This document shows, piece by piece, positions 1 through 8,413 of a stretch of 64,000 nucleotides of DNA. Source of the stretch: Segniliparus rugosus ATCC BAA-974 (GTDB lineage: Bacteria > Actinomycetota > Actinomycetes > Mycobacteriales > Mycobacteriaceae); assembly GCF_000185725.2 (NCBI RefSeq), contig NZ_KI391954.1:868001-932000 (forward strand), in the 5' to 3' direction. A program made the translations under genes and the position numbers. The notes beneath the pieces are model-generated. The model was not told where the DNA came from, did no database searches, and saw only the letters and a list, made by a program, of their open reading frames with translations. How positions within the stretch are numbered: the stretch's first letter is position 1; every line of letters begins with the position of its first letter.

Positions 1-2
1 CC

Positions 3-662
3 GTGCTTTTCCCCGACGCGCATTGCGAGCTCGATTTCAAGTCTCCGCTGGAGCTTCTGGTCGCCACCGTGCTGTCCGCGCAGACCACCGACGTGCGGGT
101 CAACATGGTCACCCCTGCGTTGTTCGCGCGATACCGGACGGCGAAGGACTACGCCGAGGCCAAGCAGGCCGATGTGGAGGAGCTGATCCGGACTATCGGG
201 CTGTTCCGGGCCAAGGCCGCGAACCTGATCGGCATCGGCGCGGCGCTCTGCGACCGCTTCGGCGGCGAGGTGCCTGGCACGTTGCGCGAGTTGGTCACGC
301 TGCCGGGGGTGGGCCGCAAGACCGCGAACGTGGTCTTGGGGAACGCGTTCGGCGTTCCAGGGCTGACGGTGGACACGCATTTCGGCAGGCTCGTCGGCCG
401 GTGGAAATGGACCGAGGAGACCGACCCGGTGAAAATCGAATTCGCGGTCGGCGCGTTGATCGAGCGCAAAGACTGGACGGCGCTCTCGCACCGGGTGATC
501 TGGTTCGGGCGGAGCGTCTGCCATTCCCAGCGCCCCGCCTGCGGCGCGTGCCCGCTCGCCCGTGATTGCCCGAGCTACGGGATCGGGCCGACCGAGCGCG
601 TCCTCGCGGAACGGTTGGTCAAAACCTCGTACTCGAAGTCGTTTCTGCAAGGAGCCATGTGA
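3..662 (+). CDS. nth: Endonuclease III, 5' end cut by window edge
   Basis: Base-excision repair glycosylase/AP lyase that removes oxidised pyrimidines. The helix-hairpin-helix [10 protein letters not shown] is at visible residues 101-110 with the Schiff-base lysine at 106, and the catalytic aspartate is at 124 (TVDTH). Cysteines at 173, 180, 183 and 189 fit the C-x6-C-x2-C-x5-C [4Fe-4S] cluster. The visible protein (219 aa) begins already inside the first conserved helix, so the real start lies before base 1 and the GTG at 3 is only the first possible codon. The stop overlaps the next ATG (TGATG), suggesting translational coupling. Context matches Rv3674c. Confidence 0.95.
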   Translation: MLFPDAHCELDFKSPLELLVATVLSAQTTDVRVNMVTPALFARYRTAKDYAEAKQADVEELIRTIGLFRAKAANLIGIGAALCDRFGGEVPGTLRELVTLPGVGRKTANVVLGNAFGVPGLTVDTHFGRLVGRWKWTEETDPVKIEFAVGALIERKDWTALSHRVIWFGRSVCHSQRPACGACPLARDCPSYGIGPTERVLAERLVKTSYSKSFLQGAM

Positions 663-1372
663 TGACCGGCCCGCTCGTCTCCTCCCAGGATCTGCCGGCG
701 TGGCTGCGCCCGCTCGCCGAACGCGTCCCCGAGCTCAACAAAGAGCTGCGCAACCGCCGGTGGGTGGCCCAGCTCAAGAAGATGCGCGCAGTGCGCCAAG
801 CGGCGGTGCTGGTCTTGATCGCGGGGTCTGCCGAGGAGGACGCGACGGTCCTGCTGACCCGCCGCGCGTCGCGGATGCGGGCGCACGCGGGCCAGGTGGC
901 GTTCCCCGGCGGGGCGATCGATCCGACGGACGAGGGCCCTTTGGCCGCGGCGCTGCGCGAGGCGGAAGAGGAGACCGGGGTCGACCTCGACGGGGTGCGC
1001 CCGTTCGCCGTGCTCGACCCGCTGTTCGTGCCGCCGTCCGGTTTCGACGTGACGCCGGTGCTGGCGTTCTGGGAGCGCCCTTCGCCGGTCCGTCCGGTGA
1101 ACCCGGAGGAGACGGACCTGGTGCGGGCGGTCCGGGTCGGCGAGCTGACCGACCCGAGGAACCGGATCATGGGCAAGCGAGGTCCGATCTTCAAGGGCCC
1201 CGCGTTCGACCTCGAGGACATGTTCGTGTGGGGCTTCACCGGAGGGCTGCTCTCCGCGGTCCTGGCCGGAGCGGGCTGGGAGCGGCCATGGGATCGCCGA
1301 CGGGTGGTCGACGTGTCGGCTATCTTGCAGCGAGAGCCTGACGGGCCAGGAACGCCAGAACCTGTTCCGTGA
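662..1372 (+). CDS. NUDIX hydrolase, CoA-pyrophosphatase type (NudL/UPF0035)
   Basis: Predicted cytosolic nucleotide-diphosphate hydrolase of 236 aa. The stretch HAGQVAFPGGA followed by REAEEETGV is the NudL-type NUDIX box with its metal-binding glutamates. The ATG at 662 overlaps the nth stop; longer in-frame starts exist inside nth but would add an unrelated arginine-rich tail. In M. tuberculosis the Rv3672c gene is separated from nth by the thioredoxin-like Rv3673c, which is absent here. The 3' end overlaps the opposing epoxide-hydrolase-like gene by 53 bp. CoA as substrate is inferred from family only. Confidence 0.9.
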   Translation: MTGPLVSSQDLPAWLRPLAERVPELNKELRNRRWVAQLKKMRAVRQAAVLVLIAGSAEEDATVLLTRRASRMRAHAGQVAFPGGAIDPTDEGPLAAALREAEEETGVDLDGVRPFAVLDPLFVPPSGFDVTPVLAFWERPSPVRPVNPEETDLVRAVRVGELTDPRNRIMGKRGPIFKGPAFDLEDMFVWGFTGGLLSAVLAGAGWERPWDRRRVVDVSAILQREPDGPGTPEPVP

Positions 1373-2291
1373 CGGCCGAGGGGTTCTCCTGATGCGCGTA
1401 GTGCCCCGCCTCCGGGATGGTCGCGGAATCCGCGACGCGCAGCCAGCGCAGGCTGTTCTGCATGGGACGTTGCAGCACGTAGGGGTCATGGCCGCCGCGT
1501 AAAAGGAGGCCGGGGATCGGCAGCGGGCAGCGCATCTGCCGCAAGAACCGCCGCCCGTCGGGGCGGAATTGGCTGCGGAACGCCCAACGCTGGTATTCGA
1601 GCGCGAGATGCGCGCATTTGGGGATCTGCACCGCCATGCGAACGAGGCGTTCGGTCTCGGCGAAGTCGGCGGTGCGCCGCCAGCTCGGCCCTGAGCGCTC
1701 CCGCAGCAGCCGCGCCGCGCCCTCGCCGTCGTCTTGGCGCAGTGCGCGCTCGGGGAGGCGGGGGATTTGATGGCCAAGCAGCGAGGGGAGCGCGGCCGCG
1801 ATCTGTTCGAGGTCGGTGAGCATGGCGCGCCGGACTTCGACCGGGTGCGGCGCGGAGACGACGGCGATCCCGCGCACTTGCTCGGGATGCATCGCGGCGG
1901 TGGCCCAGCTGATCAACCCGCCCTCGGCGTGCCCGACGAGCACGGCGGAGCGGTGCCCGAGCGAGCGGATAAGGCCGGCGACGTCCGACGCGAGCGTCGT
2001 CGCGTCGTACCCTCGGGGCGGCTTGTCGCTGTCCCCGTACCCGCGCAGGTCGAGCGCGACCGGGCGCAGGCCCGCTTGCGCGAGCGGCGCGAGCTGATGG
2101 CGCCACGCCCACCAGAACTCCGCGAACCCGTGCAGCAGGAGCACCAGCTCGCGCCCGTGGTCGGCTGCGGACGCGACGGGCTCGACGGTGTGGAACCGCA
2201 AGCCGTTGGCGTGCACGTCTTGGTGCGTCCACGGGCCGGGCAGGCGGACGGCCGACGGGTCAGGCGCAGAGGCCGCCTGGGCGGGGCGCAT
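1320..2291 (-). CDS. Alpha/beta hydrolase, epoxide-hydrolase (EphE-like) family
   Basis: A 323-aa alpha/beta-hydrolase-fold protein placed like Rv3670 (ephE). Visible marks are the oxyanion segment LLLHGFAEFWWAW, the acid-loop-like GGHDPY and the histidine region GHYAHQENP. The nucleophile elbow reads GHAEGG, with alanine where active epoxide hydrolases carry aspartate (GHDxGG), so catalysis by the usual mechanism is doubtful. The stop overlaps the 3' end of the NUDIX gene, leaving no room for a marP homologue. It lies 9 bp downstream of the membrane protein gene and is probably co-transcribed with it. Confidence 0.85.
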   Translation of the reverse strand: MRPAQAASAPDPSAVRLPGPWTHQDVHANGLRFHTVEPVASAADHGRELVLLLHGFAEFWWAWRHQLAPLAQAGLRPVALDLRGYGDSDKPPRGYDATTLASDVAGLIRSLGHRSAVLVGHAEGGLISWATAAMHPEQVRGIAVVSAPHPVEVRRAMLTDLEQIAAALPSLLGHQIPRLPERALRQDDGEGAARLLRERSGPSWRRTADFAETERLVRMAVQIPKCAHLALEYQRWAFRSQFRPDGRRFLRQMRCPLPIPGLLLRGGHDPYVLQRPMQNSLRWLRVADSATIPEAGHYAHQENPSAVTEQVLAFLARQALAAR

Positions 2292-2300
2292 GGGCGGGCC

Positions 2301-2771
2301 CTAGACCGTGGTGGCCTCGGCGGCTTCGTCCTGCGGCCGCTGCGGGATGAGGGTCTTCAGGTCCTTCACCGACTTGATGGTCCGGCGGGGCGGGGAAATC
2401 CTGCGGACGACGAGATAGCCCGCCACGCCGATGCCGACGGCGACGGCGACCATGAGCAGGAAGACGATGCCGAACGCGGCCCAGCCCGGCAGCCACTCCA
2501 TGAGCAGCTGGCCGAGGAAGAAGAAGAAAAAGAAGCTGCTGTACAGCAGGATGACCAGCGCGGTGATGATGAACGCGGCGGAGACGGCCGCTTTCTTGCC
2601 GTCCTGGATCAGTTCCGATTTCGCGAGGGCGATTTCGGACCGGACCAGGGTGGAGACGTGAACAGTCGCCTCGCGCACCAAGTCGCCGACGCTGGCTTCC
2701 GAACCAGCGCCGCCGTTCGCGGCGGTGAGGTCGGTCAGGGGGATGGAGGGGCCGGTTTCGCGGGAGCTCAC
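2301..2771 (-). CDS. Phage-holin-family (DUF1469-like) membrane protein, Rv3669-like
   Basis: A 156-aa protein with a soluble amphipathic N-terminal half (about residues 25-60, rich in Ser, Glu and Lys) and two transmembrane segments, about 63-88 and 98-122, the first ending in a run of phenylalanines encoded by an A/G-only stretch on the minus strand. This architecture fits the actinobacterial holin-X/DUF1469 family; no biochemical role is known to me. The GTG start is preceded by GAAAGGAA. It sits between acs and the ephE-like gene as Rv3669 does, but the protease gene Rv3668c that follows it in M. tuberculosis is missing. Confidence 0.8.
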   Translation of the reverse strand: MSSRETGPSIPLTDLTAANGGAGSEASVGDLVREATVHVSTLVRSEIALAKSELIQDGKKAAVSAAFIITALVILLYSSFFFFFFLGQLLMEWLPGWAAFGIVFLLMVAVAVGIGVAGYLVVRRISPPRRTIKSVKDLKTLIPQRPQDEAAEATTV

Positions 2772-2841
2772 GTCGTTCCTTTCTTCGCGGAACCCTTATC
2801 TTGCCATCCGCTGCCTTCATTCGTGAAACGAGAGGCGGGTC

Positions 2842-4797
2842 TCATGCTTGGACGATGTTCTTGATGGTCTCGAAGACGCCGGGGTCCACGAGCGTGGAGA
2901 CGTCGCCGAGGGAGCGGTGTTCGGCCAAATCGCGCAGGAGCCGTCTCATGATCTTCCCGCTCCGGGTCTTGGGCAGCTCGGGGACGACGTAGATGTTCCT
3001 CGGTTTGGCGATGGGCGAGATCTCTGTGGCGACCTGGCCCTTGAGCTCGGCGATCAGCTCCTCGCCAACGGGCGGGGCTTCGTGCTGCAGGATCACGAAG
3101 GCCACGACCGCTTGGCCGGTCGTCTCGTCGGCGGCTCCGATGACCGCGGCTTCGGCGACGTGGCCGTGGCCGACGAGCGCCGACTCCACCTCGGCGGTGG
3201 AGATCCGGTGCCCGGAGACGTTCATGACGTCGTCCACCCGGCCCAGCACCCACAGCGCGCCGTCCTCGTCCAACCGGGCTCCGTCGCCCGCGAAGTACCA
3301 GCGGTGCTGCTTGTACTGGGACCAGTACGTCTCCTGGAACCGCTCCGGATCCCCCCAGATGCCGCGGAGCATCGCGGGCCAGGGCTGGTCGAGCACCAAG
3401 TAGCCGTTGGAGCCGGGCGCGATGGGCTCGCCCCGCTCGTCGACGACCTTCGCGCTGATCCCTGGCAGGGGAGCCATCGCGGAGCCCGGCTTGGTCGCGG
3501 TGACCCCCGGCAGCGGCGAGATCATGATCGCGCCGGTCTCGGTCTGCCACCAGGTGTCCACGATCGGAGCCTTCCCGCCGCCGAGGTGCTCGCGGTACCA
3601 GCGCCACGCCTCGGGGTTGATCGGCTCGCCGACGCTGCCGAGCAGGCGCAGCGAGCTGAGGTCGTGCGCCTTGGGGATCTCCGGCCCCCATTTCATGAAG
3701 GTGCGGATGAGCGTCGGCGCGGTGTAGTAGATCGTGACGCCCAGCTCCTCGATCACTTCGAAGTGCCGATGCTCGTTCGGGTAGTTCGGGGTGCCCTCGT
3801 ACAGCACCTGCGTGGCCGCGTTCGCGAGCGGCCCGTAGACGATGTAGCTGTGTCCGGTCACCCAGCCGATGTCCGCGGTGCACCAGTAGACGTCCGTCTC
3901 TGGCTTGTGGTCGAAGACGTGGTGGTGCGTGTATGCGGTCTGGACGAGGTAGCCGCCGGAGGCGTGCAGAATGCCCTTCGGCTTGCCGGTGGTGCCGGAG
4001 GTGTAGAGCAAGAACAAGGGGTGCTCCGAGTCGAACGCCTCCGCCTCGTGCGCCGTCGGCTGCTGCGGCACCGTCTGGTCCCACCAGAGGTCTCGACGGT
4101 GCCACGCGACCTCGGCTCCGGTGCGCCGCACGACGAGCACGTGCTCCACGGGGTTCGCGCCTTTGCCCTCGGCCTGGTCCGCGTCCAGCGCCGCGAGCGC
4201 CTCGTCCACCGCCGCCTTCAGCGGCGCGGGAGCGCCGCGCCGGTACTGGCCGTCGGCGGTGACGACAAGCTTGGCCCGCGAGTCCTCGATCCTCGCTTTG
4301 AGGGCGGCGGCGGAGAACCCGGCGAAGACGACCGTATGGGTGACGCCGAGGCGCGCGCAGGCGAGGATCGCCGCGATGGCCTCTGGGATCATCGGCAGGT
4401 AGATCGCGGCCCGGTCCCCGGCTTTGAGGCCGAGGGAGGCGAAAAGGTTCGCCGCCTGGCTCGTCAGCGCGGTGAGCTCGGCGTAGGTGACATCGCGGCG
4501 CTCGCCGGTCTCGCCGACCCAGTGCAGCGCGACTTTGCCGCCGAGCCCTGCCGCGACGTGCCGGTCGAGGCAGTTCGCCGCGACGTTGAGCTTGCCGCCG
4601 ACGAACCATTTCGCGAACGGGGCCTCGGACCAGTCGAGGACTTGCTCGAAGGGGACCGACCAGTCGAGCCGCGCGGCCTGCTCGGCCCAGAACGAGAGCC
4701 GGTCTTCGTCGGCCTGCTCGTACAGCTCTGGTCCTGCGGTGGCGTTCGCGGCGAACTCCGGGCTGGGGGCGTACACGTCGAAGTCTTGCTGCGTCAC
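2842..4797 (-). CDS. acs: Acetyl-CoA synthetase (AMP-forming)
   Basis: Converts acetate, ATP and CoA to acetyl-CoA, AMP and PPi. At 651 aa it has the usual family length. Core motifs are present: the phosphate-binding loop YTSGTTGKPKG, the adenylation motif DTWWQTETG, the hinge GRVDDVMNVSGHR, and the C-terminal KTRSGKIMRR that carries the acetylatable catalytic lysine. The start is GTG, lying 7 bp after a minus-strand TAGTCT (4810-4805), so the mRNA is probably leaderless. It is divergent from dppA, as Rv3667 is from Rv3666c. Confidence 0.97.
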   Translation of the reverse strand: MTQQDFDVYAPSPEFAANATAGPELYEQADEDRLSFWAEQAARLDWSVPFEQVLDWSEAPFAKWFVGGKLNVAANCLDRHVAAGLGGKVALHWVGETGERRDVTYAELTALTSQAANLFASLGLKAGDRAAIYLPMIPEAIAAILACARLGVTHTVVFAGFSAAALKARIEDSRAKLVVTADGQYRRGAPAPLKAAVDEALAALDADQAEGKGANPVEHVLVVRRTGAEVAWHRRDLWWDQTVPQQPTAHEAEAFDSEHPLFLLYTSGTTGKPKGILHASGGYLVQTAYTHHHVFDHKPETDVYWCTADIGWVTGHSYIVYGPLANAATQVLYEGTPNYPNEHRHFEVIEELGVTIYYTAPTLIRTFMKWGPEIPKAHDLSSLRLLGSVGEPINPEAWRWYREHLGGGKAPIVDTWWQTETGAIMISPLPGVTATKPGSAMAPLPGISAKVVDERGEPIAPGSNGYLVLDQPWPAMLRGIWGDPERFQETYWSQYKQHRWYFAGDGARLDEDGALWVLGRVDDVMNVSGHRISTAEVESALVGHGHVAEAAVIGAADETTGQAVVAFVILQHEAPPVGEELIAELKGQVATEISPIAKPRNIYVVPELPKTRSGKIMRRLLRDLAEHRSLGDVSTLVDPGVFETIKNIVQA

Positions 4798-4804
4798 GAC
4801 TTTG

Positions 4805-4810
4805 AGACTA
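4805..4810 (-). promoter_or_regulatory. Probable -10 box for leaderless acs mRNA
   Basis: TAGTCT on the minus strand ends 7 bp before the GTG of acs. A TANNNT hexamer 6-7 bp before a start codon is the typical layout of mycobacterial leaderless transcripts. Confidence 0.5.
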
Positions 4811-4954
4811 GACCAGGGATGTGACGTGGGCTATGCCGGAGGTGGCGAATCCCAGGTTCGGTTTCGAGTGGCGGTCGGAGCCGTTGTCCGTTAGCGTTAT
4901 CACACTTGGGACGGCGCGCGGCGCGGTTGGGATTTGGATGAGGAGAATGTCGGG

Positions 4955-6568
4955 TTGAGCGGAGCGAAGAGGCTCGCGGCGCTGGCGGCGGCGTTCGCGG
5001 CGCTTGCGGGGCTGACGGGCGGCTGCGCGCAGCGCGGGGCGGCGACGCCGGATTCTTTCATCACTTCCCTCGGCGTGGAGCCGCAGAACCCGCTCATCCC
5101 GTCGAACACGAACGAGATCGGCGGCGGCTGGGTGGTGGACCGGCTGTTCGCCGGGCTGGTTGCCCTCGACGCTGACGGCAACGCCCACAACGAGGTGGCG
5201 GAGTCGGTCGAAACCACCGACCGGCGGCATTACCGCATCGTGCTCAAACCTGGGTGGACTTTCTCCAACGGCGATCCGGTGACCGCGCAGAGCTTCGCCG
5301 ACGCCTGGAACTACGGGGCGCTCTCCACGAACGCGCAATTGCAGAACATCGCCTACGAGCCGATCGAGGGCTACGAGGAGCTCGCGGCCAATCCGCCGAC
5401 CGCGACCAGCATGCGGGGTTTGCGGGTGATCGACGACCGCACGCTCGAAGTCGACCTGGTGCGGCCCACGATCGACTTCCAGGTGATGCTCGCCTGGGCG
5501 CCGTTCTATCCGCTGCCGAAATCCGCTTTCCGGGACATCGCGGCGTTCGGGGAGCATCCGATTGGCAACGGGCCGTATCAATTCGCGGGCCCCGGCGCAT
5601 GGCAGCACAACGTGAAGCTCGACCTGGTCCCGAACCCGTCCTACCGCGGCGTGCGCCCGCCGAAGAACAAGGGGCTCTCCCTCGTCTACTACAGCAACCC
5701 GACCGCGGGGTACGCGGACCTTGTCGCGAACAACTTGGACTTCGACTACCTCCTGCCCAACGACGTCCTCGGCGTCTACGAGCGGGATCTGGGCGGCCGG
5801 ACGATCCAGCGGCCGACGGCGTACTCCGAGAAGCTCGCCATTCCGGAGTACCTGCCGCATTTCTCCGGGGAGGAGGGCAAACTGCGCCGCCGCGCGATCG
5901 CCAAGGCCGTCGACCGGGCACAGATCGCGAAGGTCATCTTCCGGGGCACCGTGCAGCCGTCGACCGATTTCACCGCCTCGGTGCTGCCGGGGCACAGCGC
6001 CGCCATCCCCGGAGTCGACGGCATCGCCTTCGACCCGGTCGGGGCAAGGGCGCTTTGGGCGCAGGCGGACGCGATCTCGAAATACGACGGGATGTTCACC
6101 ATCGGGTACAACGCCGACGGGGGCCATCAGCGCTGGGTGGAGGCGATGGCGAATTATCTGCGCAAGAACCTCGGCATCCGCGCCGAGGGCAAGGCCTACC
6201 CGACGTTCAAAGATTTCCGCTCCGCGATTGTCGACAAAACGATCGGCGGAGCGTTCCGCAATGGCTGGCAGGGGGATTATCCGACGATGCTGCAGTACTT
6301 GGAGCCGAACTTCCTGAGCGGTTCGGAGACCAACGACGTCAAGTACGCGAGCCCCCGGTTCGACGAGCTTTTGCGCCAAGCCGAGGCGGCGGCGACCCTC
6401 GAAGAATCGCAGATCCTTGCGAACCGGGCGCAGGAGCTGCTGTTCGAAGACCTCCCGTCGTTGCCGCTGTGGGACCAAGTCACCATCGCCGGGTATTCGA
6501 CCAGGATCGTCCATCCGCAGTCCACGTGGAACGCCACGCCCGACTTCGAGAACATGGTGAAGAGGTGA
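4955..6568 (+). CDS. dppA: Dipeptide/oligopeptide-binding lipoprotein (SBP family 5)
   Basis: Extracytoplasmic peptide-binding component of an ABC importer, 537 aa. The N-terminus has a lysine/arginine, a hydrophobic stretch and a lipobox (LTGGC, Cys24 from the chosen start), so it should be a membrane-anchored lipoprotein. The family-5 solute-binding fold is recognisable (NEIGGGWVVDRLFAGL, LKPGWTFSNGDPVT). I prefer the TTG at 4955 because AGGAG precedes it and it gives a standard signal peptide; a TTG at 4934 is the alternative. First gene of a dppABCD operon in Rv3666c-Rv3663c order. Confidence 0.92.
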   Translation: MSGAKRLAALAAAFAALAGLTGGCAQRGAATPDSFITSLGVEPQNPLIPSNTNEIGGGWVVDRLFAGLVALDADGNAHNEVAESVETTDRRHYRIVLKPGWTFSNGDPVTAQSFADAWNYGALSTNAQLQNIAYEPIEGYEELAANPPTATSMRGLRVIDDRTLEVDLVRPTIDFQVMLAWAPFYPLPKSAFRDIAAFGEHPIGNGPYQFAGPGAWQHNVKLDLVPNPSYRGVRPPKNKGLSLVYYSNPTAGYADLVANNLDFDYLLPNDVLGVYERDLGGRTIQRPTAYSEKLAIPEYLPHFSGEEGKLRRRAIAKAVDRAQIAKVIFRGTVQPSTDFTASVLPGHSAAIPGVDGIAFDPVGARALWAQADAISKYDGMFTIGYNADGGHQRWVEAMANYLRKNLGIRAEGKAYPTFKDFRSAIVDKTIGGAFRNGWQGDYPTMLQYLEPNFLSGSETNDVKYASPRFDELLRQAEAAATLEESQILANRAQELLFEDLPSLPLWDQVTIAGYSTRIVHPQSTWNATPDFENMVKR

Positions 6569-6572
6569 CGGC

Positions 6573-7502
6573 GTGCTTCGCGTGATCGCGCAACGGCTTT
6601 TGCAGCTCGTCCCCGTCTTCTTCGGCGCGACCCTGCTGCTGTACGCGCTCGTGTTCCTGATGCCGGGGGACCCGATCGCCGCGCTCGGCGGGGGCAAGCA
6701 GCTGCCGCAGCCGGTCATCGACCAGCTGCGGGCCCGCTACCACCTCGACCGGCCGTTCTTGGTGCAGTACCTGTACTACCTCAAGGGCATTTTCACCTTC
6801 GACCTCGGCACCTCTTTCTCCGGTCGGCCGGTGGCGGAGGTGATCGCGGAGAAGTTCCCGGTGACGATCCGGCTCACGGTGATCGCCGCGCTGGTCGAGC
6901 TGGTCGGCGGCGTGGCGCTCGGCGTGGTCTCCGGGCTGCGCAAGGGGGGATGGCTGGACTCCACGATCCTGGCGGCGAGCCTCGTGGTCATCGCTGTGCC
7001 GATCTTCGTCCTCGGCCTGGTCGCGCAGTTCGTGCTCGGCGTGCAGTGGGGGCTGGTCCCGGTCACGGTCGGCCCGAACGCGAGCTGGGGGAGGCTGCTG
7101 CTGCCGGGGACGGTCCTCGGCCTCGTCTCGTTGGCCTATGTGGTGCGCCTGACCCGCAATGCGGTCGCGGAGACCGTGGGAGCCGATTACGTGCGCACGG
7201 CGACGGCGAAGGGCCTGCGCCCGAGCCGGCTCGTCGTCGTCCACGTGTTGCGCAACTCGCTCATCCCCGTGGTGACGTTCGTCGGAGCGGACATCGGGGC
7301 GCTCATGGGCGGGGCCACGGTGACCGAGGGGATTTTCAACATCGACGGGGTCGGCAACACGCTCTTCCAGTCCGTCGTGCGAGGCGAGTCCAGCACCGTG
7401 GTCTCGCTGGTGACGGTGCTCATCGTGGTGTATCTGTTCGCGAACCTCGCGGTCGACCTGCTGTACGCCCTCCTCGACCCCCGGATCCGGAGGAGCGCAT
7501 GA
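6573..7502 (+). CDS. dppB: Peptide ABC transporter permease DppB
   Basis: Inner-membrane permease of 309 aa with about six transmembrane helices. The EAA-type cytoplasmic loop that contacts the ATPase is seen at DYVRTATAKGLRPSR, and the N-terminal LMPGDPI motif is typical of DppB/OppB. The GTG start lies 4 bp after dppA, and its stop overlaps the dppC start (ATGA), so the genes are translationally coupled. Confidence 0.95.
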   Translation: MLRVIAQRLLQLVPVFFGATLLLYALVFLMPGDPIAALGGGKQLPQPVIDQLRARYHLDRPFLVQYLYYLKGIFTFDLGTSFSGRPVAEVIAEKFPVTIRLTVIAALVELVGGVALGVVSGLRKGGWLDSTILAASLVVIAVPIFVLGLVAQFVLGVQWGLVPVTVGPNASWGRLLLPGTVLGLVSLAYVVRLTRNAVAETVGADYVRTATAKGLRPSRLVVVHVLRNSLIPVVTFVGADIGALMGGATVTEGIFNIDGVGNTLFQSVVRGESSTVVSLVTVLIVVYLFANLAVDLLYALLDPRIRRSA

Positions 7503-8413
7503 CCCACTACGTCGCGCCGGAGGATCCGAGCGCCGCAGAGGAAACGGGGCAGGCCGAGCAACGTCCGGTCGGCTTCTTCGCCGAGGCGTGGTCGGGGCTG
7601 CGGCGCAGCGCGAAGTTCTGGATCGCGCTCGCGGCGCTCGTCCTCGTCTTCCTCGTCGCGCTCGCCCCCGGCCTGTTCACCGGCTCCGACCCGAGGGATT
7701 GCGATTTGGGACAGAGCCAAGCCCCGCCGGGACCGGGGCATCCTTTCGGGTTCGACCTGCAGGGCTGCGACGTGTTCTCGCGGACGGTGCACGGCGCGGG
7801 GGCTTCGGTCGCGGTCGGAGTCGGCACCGCGATCGGGGTGTTCCTGATCGGCAGCGTCGCCGGCGTGATCGCGGGCTACGCGGGCGGGCTGGTGGACTCG
7901 CTGATCTCCAGGGCGATCGAAATCTTCGCGGGCATCCCGCTGATTTTGGCGGCTGTGGTGCTGCTCAAGCTGATGCCCGAGCGCAATGTCTGGACGGTCG
8001 TGGTGATTCTGACCGCTTTCGGCTGGCCGCAGATCGCCCGGATCGCCCGAGGGGCCACAGTCGAGATCCGCTCCCGAGACTTCGTCACCGCCGCACGGGC
8101 GCTGGGGGTGACGCATCCCCGGACCGTGCTGCGCCATATCGTCCCGAACGTGCTGGCCCCGGTGATCGTGACCACGACGATCACGCTGGGCGTTTTCATC
8201 GTCGCCGAAGCCACCCTGTCCTACCTCGGGATCGGCCTGCCGCCCTCGGTGGTCTCCTGGGGCGGGGACATCAACACCAGCCAAGGCCGCCTGCTCGAAG
8301 GCTCTCCGGTCATGTTCTACCCGGCGGCGGCCCTCGGCGTGACCGTGCTCGCGTTCATCCTGCTCGGCGACGCGCTGCGGGACGCGCTCGACCCGAAGGC
8401 GAGGCGGCGATGA
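7499..8413 (+). CDS. dppC: Peptide ABC transporter permease DppC
   Basis: Second permease, 304 aa. An N-terminal cytoplasmic tail and first helix precede the conserved GTD-like segment HPFGFDLQGCDVFSR; five more helices follow, with the EAA loop at DFVTAARALGVTHPR. The ATG at 7499 overlaps the dppB stop, and its own stop overlaps the dppD ATG (ATGA at both ends). DppB and DppC should form the heterodimeric pore. Confidence 0.95.
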   Translation: MTHYVAPEDPSAAEETGQAEQRPVGFFAEAWSGLRRSAKFWIALAALVLVFLVALAPGLFTGSDPRDCDLGQSQAPPGPGHPFGFDLQGCDVFSRTVHGAGASVAVGVGTAIGVFLIGSVAGVIAGYAGGLVDSLISRAIEIFAGIPLILAAVVLLKLMPERNVWTVVVILTAFGWPQIARIARGATVEIRSRDFVTAARALGVTHPRTVLRHIVPNVLAPVIVTTTITLGVFIVAEATLSYLGIGLPPSVVSWGGDINTSQGRLLEGSPVMFYPAAALGVTVLAFILLGDALRDALDPKARRR

